From: Methylococcales bacterium
GTDB lineage: Bacteria > Pseudomonadota > Gammaproteobacteria > Methylococcales > Methylomonadaceae
Length of the DNA: 40,406 nt
Direction: 5' to 3'
NCBI GenBank assembly: GCA_028715725.1
Contig: JAQURG010000029.1
Location: 1 to 40,406 of the forward strand
Positions 33,298 to 40,406 of this stretch are shown piece after piece (positions within the stretch are counted from its first letter, which is position 1; each line of letters begins with the position of its first letter). The notes beneath the pieces were generated by a model that was given only the letters and a program-made list of their open reading frames with translations, did no database searches and had not been told where the DNA came from. The position numbers and the translations under genes were made by a program.

Positions 33298-36192
33298 TTA
33301 ATCAATAATGCCGAATAATAGGCCAAGTGGGAATAATTTAAATAAATCCTGAGCATAAAGCTGAAGATAATCTTCAACCGGTCTGGCCGTAACCTGATTT
33401 TGACTGAACAGTTCCTGGTAATGCCGGGGTGCTTTTTGCGGAATCTCCAGCCAGGTATCGGCCCAAGCATTATGCAGGGACTCCTCATTGAGCAGATGCG
33501 CGATTAAACGGGGTACGACGATAATAACAAAATTGTGCTGATCCTTTCTTGCAAAAGCCAGCAAGTGGTCGGAGCCTAAACCGTGGATAGTAATTTTCAG
33601 ATATTCTCCATTCCGGAACAGGGCGGCATACTGACGCCTGAAACGCAAGGTCTGCATGATAACGAACAGCTTGATGCGCCCATCTTCCCTATTTGCCAAT
33701 AATGAACTTATCAACATTGGCCGGTCCAGATCCGGTTTTGCCAAGGTTGCATCCATCTCATTCAATAATTGCCGATATTTATTGAAATCAACCGGACGCC
33801 GATTGTCGGGATCAACCAGGGTGAATTGCCATAGTTCGTGGCCTTGATAAATATCAGGCACGCCCGGCGATGTCAAATGCAGAAGCGATTGGGCAAGGGC
33901 ATTATATAAGCCGGGTTTCCGGATGCGTCTTTCAAACTCGGTAAAATCATTTAAAAAAACCGAGCTGATATTAACATTCAGACATCGGCAAATAAATTGA
34001 CTGACGGCCCGCTCATAATCTTCATTCGGGTTAAGCCATGAGGTGTATTGTTTCGCTTCACGGATGGCCTTTAACATATAGTTTTGAATACGCTCCTGAT
34101 AAGCCATCATCTCTGAATCATTCAGGAGATATAACGGCCAGGTTCCGATTAATACCTGATAAAACAGATATTCATCATTGCGGGAGATAACCGCAAGGCT
34201 CATTTTGCGTTTCTGAAATTTATTCATTCGCCGCCAGCGCAATACGGCCTCCTGCCATAGCTCCGGTATTTCGCTTAAAACATTGACTCTTGCACGCATG
34301 TCAGCGCTGTGTTTGGTATCGTGGCTGGAAAGACATAACATCGTGTGCGGCCATTTTTTAATCCGTTCCAGATTAAAATGATGAAAGGCATTTACCGAAC
34401 TCCCCATTTGCCGCGGATCGCCGCCGACTTCATTTAACGAAATAAGCCGGTTATATTGATAAAGCGCAGTATCTTCGTAACCTTTAGCCATAACCGGTGC
34501 GGTATATTGTTGCAGCTTCATGATGAATTTCAGCAAATCTGTAGCTGCAACGGCTGTGTTGTGTTCCATAAGAAGAATGGCGCGAATAAATTCAAACACG
34601 GTCTTATCCGCCGCCTGGCTCCGTTGCTTCGCCTGATCAATCGCCCAATGGATATATTGGCTATCTTTTTTACTGACGATCTGGCTATTAATATAAGTGC
34701 GGTAAACCGGAAAGCAGGCAACCACTTCCCACAAGGCAGACCGCAACGAGATGAGCGTATAGTCGCGGGTTTTTGAGCTGGCATCAGCGATTTTACTCAA
34801 CTGATTTGCAAGTACATTCAATTCACTGGCTAAAGCGGTAGTCATCACCTGTTTTTTAGCCTGATAGACCAGTTCGTTGAAATCCTGACGATAGCCGATA
34901 AAACGCGCATAAGTGCGCGTTAATGCCTTTTCCGACAGGTTATTGATCAGTATGTTGTTAACAATATGAGTAAATGTGTATCCTGTGGTGCCGTGTATCG
35001 GCCAATCACTGGATAAGTATTCATAATTGGCGACAATTTTCTCGGCCACAATATAAATCGGTGGCTTATCCGGGGCGGTGTCGGCATTTAAAACGGCGGC
35101 GATCTTCCTGTTAAGGCATTGATAGTAGGCGACAGGATCATATAGGCCATCCGCATGATCAATGCGTAGTCCCTGGGTTTTACCCTGTTCAATGAGCGAC
35201 AGAATAAGCTGATGGATCGCGTCAAATACTTTTTCATCTTCAACGCGCAGTCCGGCCAAGTCATTTATATCAAAAAAGCGGCGATAATTGATTTCATCTC
35301 CGGCGGAGCGCCAGTAAGCGAGCCGGAACACCTGCTGCTCCAGCAACGCATGCAACTCGCCCCTTTCGCCGGCTATCCGGTTAACTTCAGCAACACGAAA
35401 GGTGATAAATCCGATAATCGAAAGATTGTCCGCGCACAGCCTTGCCAGATGTCTTTTGAAGACTTCCTTATCCCGGTTACGTTCTTCTATTTTTTCGTCT
35501 GTTGTCTCCGTGTGTAAAGGCAATTTACTGAAACTGTTGTTGATGGTTTGGAACTCCAGAAATACGGGATCATCTGCGGCAAAATAATCCGGTGACTTTG
35601 GGTGTTGCGGATTCAGGATGAAAGGATAAGTCTGCGGGTCAACGGGAAAACGGTGCTGATAATAAACTATGCTGAATTCGCCCTGTATAGCATCGAAAAC
35701 CAGCTTCAGTTCCTGCTGTTCCAATATATCGCCGTACCGGCCGCCCAGGACCGGAAGCAAAATTTTATTTTGCAGCGCTTTCTTGATAGGATACCAGTCG
35801 ATATCAAAAAATGAGGCGCGGCTGGAAGCCTGGCCGTTCTCCAGCACATCCAGCCACCAGACATTATCGCTGCCCATAATGCCCATATGATTCGGGACGA
35901 TATCGGTTATCAAACCCATGCCGTTCTGTCGCAATTCAATGATAAAACGCTCGAAATCCTCATGGCTTCCGATTTCCGGATTAAGCTCGTTATGATCAAC
36001 GATATCGTAGCCATGAGTGCTGCCTGGGCGGGCTTTCAGGTAGGGAGAAGCATAACAATGGCTGATGCCGAGCTGACGGAGGTAGGGAACAAGTTTGGTC
36101 GCCTCGGCGAAAGTAAAATTTTTGTTAAATTGCAGGCGGTAAGTCGAAACCGGAATAGTCAACGGTTCCAGCTGATTGACAGAGTCAGCCAT
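33298..36192 (-). CDS. treY: Maltooligosyl trehalose synthase
   Basis: A 964-residue GH13 enzyme that isomerises the reducing-end alpha-1,4 linkage of maltodextrins to alpha,alpha-1,1. It begins with the family signature STYRLQFNKNFTF. Catalytic regions are visible: LITDIVPNHMG, LRIDHADGLYDP (nucleophile Asp), YIVAEKIV (Glu) and SSHDTKHSADMRARV (Asp). In most TreY proteins I know, the last region reads HDTKRxED; here Arg and Glu are His and Ala, while the catalytic Asp is kept. The length is somewhat above the usual 720-870. It starts 45 bp after treZ on the same strand. Confidence 0.96.
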   Translation of the reverse strand: MADSVNQLEPLTIPVSTYRLQFNKNFTFAEATKLVPYLRQLGISHCYASPYLKARPGSTHGYDIVDHNELNPEIGSHEDFERFIIELRQNGMGLITDIVPNHMGIMGSDNVWWLDVLENGQASSRASFFDIDWYPIKKALQNKILLPVLGGRYGDILEQQELKLVFDAIQGEFSIVYYQHRFPVDPQTYPFILNPQHPKSPDYFAADDPVFLEFQTINNSFSKLPLHTETTDEKIEERNRDKEVFKRHLARLCADNLSIIGFITFRVAEVNRIAGERGELHALLEQQVFRLAYWRSAGDEINYRRFFDINDLAGLRVEDEKVFDAIHQLILSLIEQGKTQGLRIDHADGLYDPVAYYQCLNRKIAAVLNADTAPDKPPIYIVAEKIVANYEYLSSDWPIHGTTGYTFTHIVNNILINNLSEKALTRTYARFIGYRQDFNELVYQAKKQVMTTALASELNVLANQLSKIADASSKTRDYTLISLRSALWEVVACFPVYRTYINSQIVSKKDSQYIHWAIDQAKQRSQAADKTVFEFIRAILLMEHNTAVAATDLLKFIMKLQQYTAPVMAKGYEDTALYQYNRLISLNEVGGDPRQMGSSVNAFHHFNLERIKKWPHTMLCLSSHDTKHSADMRARVNVLSEIPELWQEAVLRWRRMNKFQKRKMSLAVISRNDEYLFYQVLIGTWPLYLLNDSEMMAYQERIQNYMLKAIREAKQYTSWLNPNEDYERAVSQFICRCLNVNISSVFLNDFTEFERRIRKPGLYNALAQSLLHLTSPGVPDIYQGHELWQFTLVDPDNRRPVDFNKYRQLLNEMDATLAKPDLDRPMLISSLLANREDGRIKLFVIMQTLRFRRQYAALFRNGEYLKITIHGLGSDHLLAFARKDQHNFVIIVVPRLIAHLLNEESLHNAWADTWLEIPQKAPRHYQELFSQNQVTARPVEDYLQLYAQDLFKLFPLGLLFGIID

Positions 36193-36237
36193 AAATCACT
36201 GGATTCTTGAGTTGAATTAAGCTGACGGTCGCCTCGA

Positions 36238-38088
36238 TCATTTTCTGAATTCCTCCAGATAAAAAATGACTTCCCAGGGATTTAAACGGTTGTACCGCGA
36301 ATTTATATCTGCTTTGGAATGGCTGGCAAACAGCAATTCCCTATTACTAAAATAGTCAGCGCTGACCGGTTCACCGCCCAGATTGGCTACCAGTATTAAA
36401 GTTGAATCATCGTTCAAGCGCCATTGCACACTTAATGCCTTGTCACTCAATAGTCGATAATGGGCTTGTTTGCCCGTGATATCCTTTATTCTCGGGATAA
36501 TATAACGGCTGCGAATCTGTAATAATTTTTGATGGTATTCGAGCCATTGGTGATGCGGCTCCTGATTTAATTCATCCCATGCCAGTTTGGCAGCCTGAAA
36601 GGCCTGGATTGATGTCGGCAATAGCAGGTCATTTTGCAATTCAGTATCGGTAAATTTAAGCTTGGGAAATTCATGCAACCGCGCCTGATTTACCTGATTA
36701 CCCAGCTCTTCGGGAAAATCCACAAAATAAGTAAACGGTTGACTGCAAGCCCATTCCTGCCCCATAAATAACAAAGGGGGCGAGGGCGCCAGTAATAAGA
36801 TGGCTGTCACTGCATGTAAGGCTTCCGGGGCGCAAAGAGCTGAAATACGCTCGCCGGAAGCACGGTTGCCTATCTGGTCATGATTTTGTAAAAAGGATAT
36901 AAAGGCTGAAAGCGGCAAATCTGAACAGGGCTCACCCCGCTGTTTCCCATCCCGATATTCAGAAACTTCGCCCTGATAGGCAAAACCTTCAGTCAGGCAG
37001 CGGCCCAGATGGCTGATGGGTTGCTGCTTATAATCCTGATAATAACCCGCAGTTTCACCCGTCAGCAGAACATGCAAAACATGATGGAAATCGTCATTCC
37101 ACTGCGCGTTGAAATAACGATACGGGCTTAACGGATTGAGTCTTAAATAATGCGCGGTATTATTGTCGTTTTCCAGCACCAAATGAACAGGGCGGTCATA
37201 ACCCGGCCCTAACCGGGCGGCTTCAGCCAGTTCTTCCAGAATATCGGGTGACGAGTCGTCAAAAATGGCATGAACGGCATCCAGACGCAAGCCGTCAAAA
37301 TGATACTCTTCCAGCCAATACAAGGCATTGTGTATAAAAAATTGACGCCCCCAGTAACTCTGTTCAGGATCAAAATTAACCGTATTACCCCAGGGAGTCT
37401 GGAAACGGTCCGTAAAAAATGCCGGTGCATAAAGGTGCAGGTAATTGCCTTCCGGGCCGAAATGGCTGTAAACCACATCATTAAAAACCATCAAGCCTTT
37501 GAGATGCGCGGTTGCAATGAGATCTTTAAGCTCATCGGCCGTGCCATAGCTGCTGTCCGGAGCAAACGGCAGAACACCATCATAGCCCCAATTACGCTGC
37601 CCTGAAAAATCGGCGACAGGCATTAGCTGGACAGCGGTTATGCCTAAATCAACTAGATAATCCAGACGTTTTTTTACCCCCGCAAAAGTGCCTTCTTCAC
37701 TGAATGTTCCTACATGCAGCTCATAAAACACCGCATCTTCCCAAGGCCGGCCTGTCCAGTCATTATCCTGCCATTGCCAGCCCTCAGGATCGATAACCTG
37801 GCTGGGCCCATTGACATCCTCAGGTTGATAGCGTGAAGCCGGATCAGGAACATAGCGCTTGTCATCGATCCGGTACTGGTAATAAGTTCCGATGCCGGCA
37901 TGCTCGGTAGTGATGCCATACCAGCCGTCCGCTTCGGCTGCCATGAGTAGTTTGAACTCAGGCGCATTCCCCTGCAGGCATAATTCAACTTTATCGGCTC
38001 CAGGCGCCCATAATCTGAAATTGACTCTGCCGTCATCGAGTATATGCGTTCCGAAAGGCATTGAATGGCATCGGTGTGCGGTTGACAT
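36238..38088 (-). CDS. treZ: Maltooligosyltrehalose trehalohydrolase
   Basis: A 616-residue GH13 enzyme that releases trehalose from the maltooligosyl-trehalose made by TreY. A CBM48-like domain at the N-terminus (FGTHILDDGRVNFRLWAPGADKVEL) precedes the barrel, with VFNDVVYSHFGPEGNYL, GLRLDAVHAIFD (nucleophile Asp), LVLENDNN (Glu) and FLQNHDQIGNRA (Asp). MGQEWACSQPFTYFVDF is characteristic of TreZ. An internal ATG eight codons later (MPFGTH) is an alternative start because no strong ribosome-binding site precedes 38088. It lies 9 bp after treT. Confidence 0.96.
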   Translation of the reverse strand: MSTAHRCHSMPFGTHILDDGRVNFRLWAPGADKVELCLQGNAPEFKLLMAAEADGWYGITTEHAGIGTYYQYRIDDKRYVPDPASRYQPEDVNGPSQVIDPEGWQWQDNDWTGRPWEDAVFYELHVGTFSEEGTFAGVKKRLDYLVDLGITAVQLMPVADFSGQRNWGYDGVLPFAPDSSYGTADELKDLIATAHLKGLMVFNDVVYSHFGPEGNYLHLYAPAFFTDRFQTPWGNTVNFDPEQSYWGRQFFIHNALYWLEEYHFDGLRLDAVHAIFDDSSPDILEELAEAARLGPGYDRPVHLVLENDNNTAHYLRLNPLSPYRYFNAQWNDDFHHVLHVLLTGETAGYYQDYKQQPISHLGRCLTEGFAYQGEVSEYRDGKQRGEPCSDLPLSAFISFLQNHDQIGNRASGERISALCAPEALHAVTAILLLAPSPPLLFMGQEWACSQPFTYFVDFPEELGNQVNQARLHEFPKLKFTDTELQNDLLLPTSIQAFQAAKLAWDELNQEPHHQWLEYHQKLLQIRSRYIIPRIKDITGKQAHYRLLSDKALSVQWRLNDDSTLILVANLGGEPVSADYFSNRELLFASHSKADINSRYNRLNPWEVIFYLEEFRK

Positions 38089-38097
38089 GTCTTGAGC

Positions 38098-39339
38098 TCA
38101 ACTTAATTCAATTCGATCAATTCCGCCATATTGCAGCGATACCATCAAGGTCAGGTGCTCACGCAACTGGCGCGTCAACAGAAAGTTTTCGCGGACAAAT
38201 TCCTTGCCTTTAAGCCCCATTTCCTGCATTTTCTGCTTTTGACTCATTAAATACCGGATACGCAATGCGGCGCCTTCCGGGGTATTGACTAAAAACCCGG
38301 TATGGAAGTTGATAACCTGCAAGCGAATGCCGCCGGTATCTCCGCCAATAACCGGCTTGCCTTTCCAGAGCCCTTCGGTTACGGTAAGTCCAAAGCCTTC
38401 CTTAGTGGATTTTTGCACAACAATATCGGCAAGCCGCTGTAGCGCATTGATTGTGCGGTGAGCGTCCGGCGGCAACAGCAGAACTTTAATATTGGGATCA
38501 TCGCCGGCCGCAAGATATACCTCTTTGAGCACCGCCTCGCCTTCCGGATCGTCATCTGCCCTTCCACCCGCCATTACCAGTTGCAGAGTGGGAATATAGC
38601 ACTTGGCCAGTTTATAGGCCTCTATAACTCCTACCGGGTCTTTAAAGCGATCAAAGCGCGAGATCTGTGCAATCATCGGCGCCTCGCTATTTATGCCAAA
38701 GCGTATCCGTACCGAGTCTAATTCGTCTTGAGTCAAGTCAATGTTTTTGTCGCTTAGCGGGTCGATACTGGGCGGAATAATATAGGATGGATGCGGGAAT
38801 ACTTGAACATACTGGGGTAATGAGAAAATACTGGCATCATAGTCACGGACAAAGCTATCAATAAAACGCCAGGTCGCACGATGCGGATGGCTGGCATCGA
38901 TGTGGCAGCGCCAGATCCACTTTCCCTTTCGACGGCTGCAATACTTTAACAGGGCTGCGGGTTGCGGGTCGTGAATAAAGACAAAGTCCGCTTCTTCCAG
39001 AATGCTGCGCAATTGGTTGGCGTTTTGCTCATTCACTTCCTGAAAATGATTCAGCAAACTATCAGGAATAGTGACTCTGTTGCCCTGGATGGCGTTATGC
39101 ATGCTTTTTGTACACTGATAAAATTCACTGTCACCGGTGATTACTTCCCAACGTGTATTGATTCCCAGTTCCTGGCTAAGCGGCACCATTTTATCCAGAA
39201 TCTCGGCGACGCCGCCGCCAACACGAGTGGAATTGACATGAACCACGGTTTTGTCTTTCAATATTTCCGCCAGTTGTTGCAGATGCCGGATGACATCAGC
39301 ACCCGTTACCGCTGCATAAGACTCTAGCATTGTAGTCAT
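38098..39339 (-). CDS. treT: Trehalose glycosyltransferring synthase (TreT-type GT4)
   Basis: A 413-residue glycosyltransferase of family GT4. Two Rossmann-like domains are evident: VVHVNSTRVGGGVAEIL near residue 35 is the TreT N-terminal signature, and IWRCHIDASHP follows at the acceptor side. The nucleotide-sugar domain has ISRFDRFKDPVGVIEAY and the EGFGLTVTEGLWKGKPVIGG motif with the E-x7-E pair. TreT joins glucose from ADP- or UDP-glucose to free glucose to make trehalose, reversibly. It provides a route independent of TreYZ. The start overlaps the end of the DUF5752 gene by 4 bp (ATGA). Confidence 0.93.
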   Translation of the reverse strand: MTTMLESYAAVTGADVIRHLQQLAEILKDKTVVHVNSTRVGGGVAEILDKMVPLSQELGINTRWEVITGDSEFYQCTKSMHNAIQGNRVTIPDSLLNHFQEVNEQNANQLRSILEEADFVFIHDPQPAALLKYCSRRKGKWIWRCHIDASHPHRATWRFIDSFVRDYDASIFSLPQYVQVFPHPSYIIPPSIDPLSDKNIDLTQDELDSVRIRFGINSEAPMIAQISRFDRFKDPVGVIEAYKLAKCYIPTLQLVMAGGRADDDPEGEAVLKEVYLAAGDDPNIKVLLLPPDAHRTINALQRLADIVVQKSTKEGFGLTVTEGLWKGKPVIGGDTGGIRLQVINFHTGFLVNTPEGAALRIRYLMSQKQKMQEMGLKGKEFVRENFLLTRQLREHLTLMVSLQYGGIDRIELS

Positions 39340-40025
39340 GATGCTCGCTCCGCAAAGTATTTTTGAAAGGTAGCCGCTAACTGCTGACGTAATTCGACCA
39401 GATTACTGAAATAAGGGTCAATGCCGGTTAACTGCTCAATTAACGGCTGATAGGTTTCACCAAAAAGAGCCAGCCACTGACGGAAGTCATCGATTCTTTC
39501 CTGAGTCCGGCGGCGAGCATCGATGAAATGGTAAAAGATACTGCTGATCGACATTTGCGGGATAAGCATGGATATCTCTTGAGGCTCCGCTATCTGTGTA
39601 TGTGTTTCAAACACTACAATTTGCGAGCGGATAAATTCAAACTGTCGCTCGGCGCGGACCCATTGCAAATGTTCGCTCTCTTCGAGGCGATCGTCTATGT
39701 ATTCCAGTAAATGGTAGCGCAAATCCTCCAGATCATTAAATGAGGTAGGGTCGAGAACCGCTAATTGTTCCGCCAATTTGGTATCGTAAAGACTATGGCG
39801 AGCCCAGCTGGCAAAATCATTAATATATTCACGTTCTTCAAAATGCGGTAATAACAGATTTGCCCAAAAGTGATAATACAAGCTGTCCAGACTCAGGTTT
39901 TCGATATGATCACGGAATTCTTTTAGGCTGTTGGCTCGTTTATTGGTGGCGATTGCTATCAATGCACAATCTTTCAAGACGAAGCGGCGTATTTCAGGCT
40001 CGGACTTATTAATTACCGTATTCAT
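39336..40025 (-). CDS. DUF5752-family protein, partner of TreT
   Basis: A 229-residue, mostly helical, acidic and aromatic-rich soluble protein. Two similar halves are apparent: SLDSLYYHFWANLLLP with FASWARHSL and LEDLRYHLLEYI in the first, and SISSIFYHFIDARRRT with FRQWLALFG and LVELRQQLAATF in the second, suggesting an internal duplication. It fits DUF5752, whose members are found next to trehalose synthase-type glycosyltransferases. Translational overlap with treT points to a physical or regulatory partnership. It is the first gene of the minus-strand trehalose operon. Confidence 0.8.
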   Translation of the reverse strand: MNTVINKSEPEIRRFVLKDCALIAIATNKRANSLKEFRDHIENLSLDSLYYHFWANLLLPHFEEREYINDFASWARHSLYDTKLAEQLAVLDPTSFNDLEDLRYHLLEYIDDRLEESEHLQWVRAERQFEFIRSQIVVFETHTQIAEPQEISMLIPQMSISSIFYHFIDARRRTQERIDDFRQWLALFGETYQPLIEQLTGIDPYFSNLVELRQQLAATFQKYFAERAS

Positions 40026-40135
40026 GTTATAACTCCATTAATGAACCATTGTATTTGTCTCTTGAGCGAATTAAAGCTACTGAATTGCTGGGTGCTATTG
40101 ATAACAATTGTATGCAGAAAGAAGAGAAAAAATAT

Positions 40136-40181
40136 ATGAGTAAAAATACTTATAGGGTTATTTGTTCAGAAATTCCGAGTT
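40136..40181 (+). pseudogene. Possible gene start truncated by the IS6 element
   Basis: An ATG preceded by a purine-rich stretch (GAAGAGAAAAAAT) opens a frame reading MSKNTYRVICSEIPS before meeting the IS6 terminus at 40182. If real, the IS insertion removed the rest of the gene. The visible piece is too short to recognise, and it may be fortuitous. Confidence 0.2.
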
Positions 40182-40406
40182 GGTTCTGTCGCATTAACCA
40201 TCGAGCAGTAAATTCGGTTATTCGAAGCACCTTTCAATAAAAGGTGTAACTCGATAGGTTCAATACCAAAAGAATGCGTTTTCCGATAGACCTAATTTTG
40301 GTGTGTAGTCGTTGGTACGCGGCGTATCCATTGAGCTACCGGCATATTGAAGAGATGATGGAGGAAAGGGGCGTGTTCGTCGATCATTCATTGGTTAATC
40401 GCCGGG
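40182..40406 (+). mobile_element. IS6-family insertion sequence, left part (cut by window edge)
   Basis: The terminus GGTTCTGTCGCATTAA is typical of IS6-family ends (GGTTCTGTTGCAAA type) and identical to that of the remnant at 27611-27626. Within the element, CACCTTT and AAAGGTG form a small hairpin around 40228-40246. The transposase starts at 40274. The element continues past the window, so its completeness is not known. Confidence 0.85.
40274..40406 (+). CDS. IS6-family transposase, N-terminal 44 codons (cut by window edge)
   Basis: The frame reads MRFPIDLILVCSRWYAAYPL then SYRHIEEMMEERGVFVDHSL and VNRR. This is the N-terminal helix-turn-helix region of IS6-family (IS26-like) DDE transposases, which typically read YPLSYRDLEEMMxERGVxVDHSTINRW. 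The residue after NR, usually Trp, is Arg here. The DDE core is beyond the edge. The right-hand end of the same protein type survives as a remnant near dif. Confidence 0.85.
   Translation, partial: MRFPIDLILVCSRWYAAYPLSYRHIEEMMEERGVFVDHSLVNRR

Noticed and set aside
27285-40182. IS6-bounded composite transposon carrying the trehalose genes
   Set aside because: The left copy is only a 3' remnant, the right copy is incomplete in view and no target duplication can be checked, so mobility as a unit is unsupported.
1-40406. CRISPR array, tRNA, rRNA, prophage or defence system
   Set aside because: No regularly spaced repeats, cloverleaf sequences, rRNA-like segments, phage structural genes or known defence proteins were seen.

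Overview
This window looks like the chromosome of a gammaproteobacterial methylotroph, most likely a type I methanotroph of the Methylococcales. The evidence is a beta-RFAP synthase gene for methanopterin-type cofactors next to an archaeal-type nucleotidyltransferase, PntAB transhydrogenase, a KaiB-histidine kinase pair, an unusually full trehalose/glycogen gene set, and a dif site of the classical gammaproteobacterial type. The genus is inference; no rRNA or other taxonomic marker is present.

Layout. 1-310: the end of an IS3-family element that cuts into a small lipoprotein-like ORF. 409-2806: small membrane, cyclic-nucleotide-binding and HD-domain proteins, with a REP-like palindrome between. 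2945-10717: a two-gene signalling operon on the minus strand, made of a 1736-residue pseudokinase/AAA/TPR/GAF/histidine kinase and a receiver-PAS-PAS-GGDEF-EAL partner whose EAL domain lacks its central metal-binding aspartates. 11017-13598: a csrA-like fragment, kaiB and a hybrid histidine kinase, with no kaiC. 13766-16169: an ABC-ATPase fragment, mtfA and a Tat-exported CapA-like protein. 16322-19354: pntAB. 19591-22270: nucleotidyltransferase, HAD hydrolase and beta-RFAP synthase. 22554-26111: a complete MCE/Mla-like lipid ABC transporter. 26211-27224: a YheT-type hydrolase.

A 28-bp site at 27285-27312 matches E. coli dif at 25 of 28 positions. It is therefore the likely chromosome-dimer resolution site, which puts the window at the replication terminus. 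Every gene from 19591 to 27224 is on the plus strand and every gene from 27687 to 40025 is on the minus strand, so transcription converges on dif. Three FtsK-orienting (KOPS-like) octamers found by eye also point to it. The tail of an IS6-family transposase lies beside dif, and the first part of another IS6 copy closes the window.

Right of dif, reading against the coordinates, come DUF5752, treT, treZ, treY, DUF3096, two DUF4398-type envelope lipoproteins (one with an OmpA domain), glgX and an exported hydrolase. TreY/TreZ make trehalose from maltodextrins, which GlgX debranching can supply, and TreT makes it from nucleotide sugar plus glucose. Together with the envelope proteins this suggests an osmotic or desiccation stress island. 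A 28-bp element (22 of 28 identical) lies upstream of both the large kinase gene and the DUF3096 gene and may link the two halves of the window.
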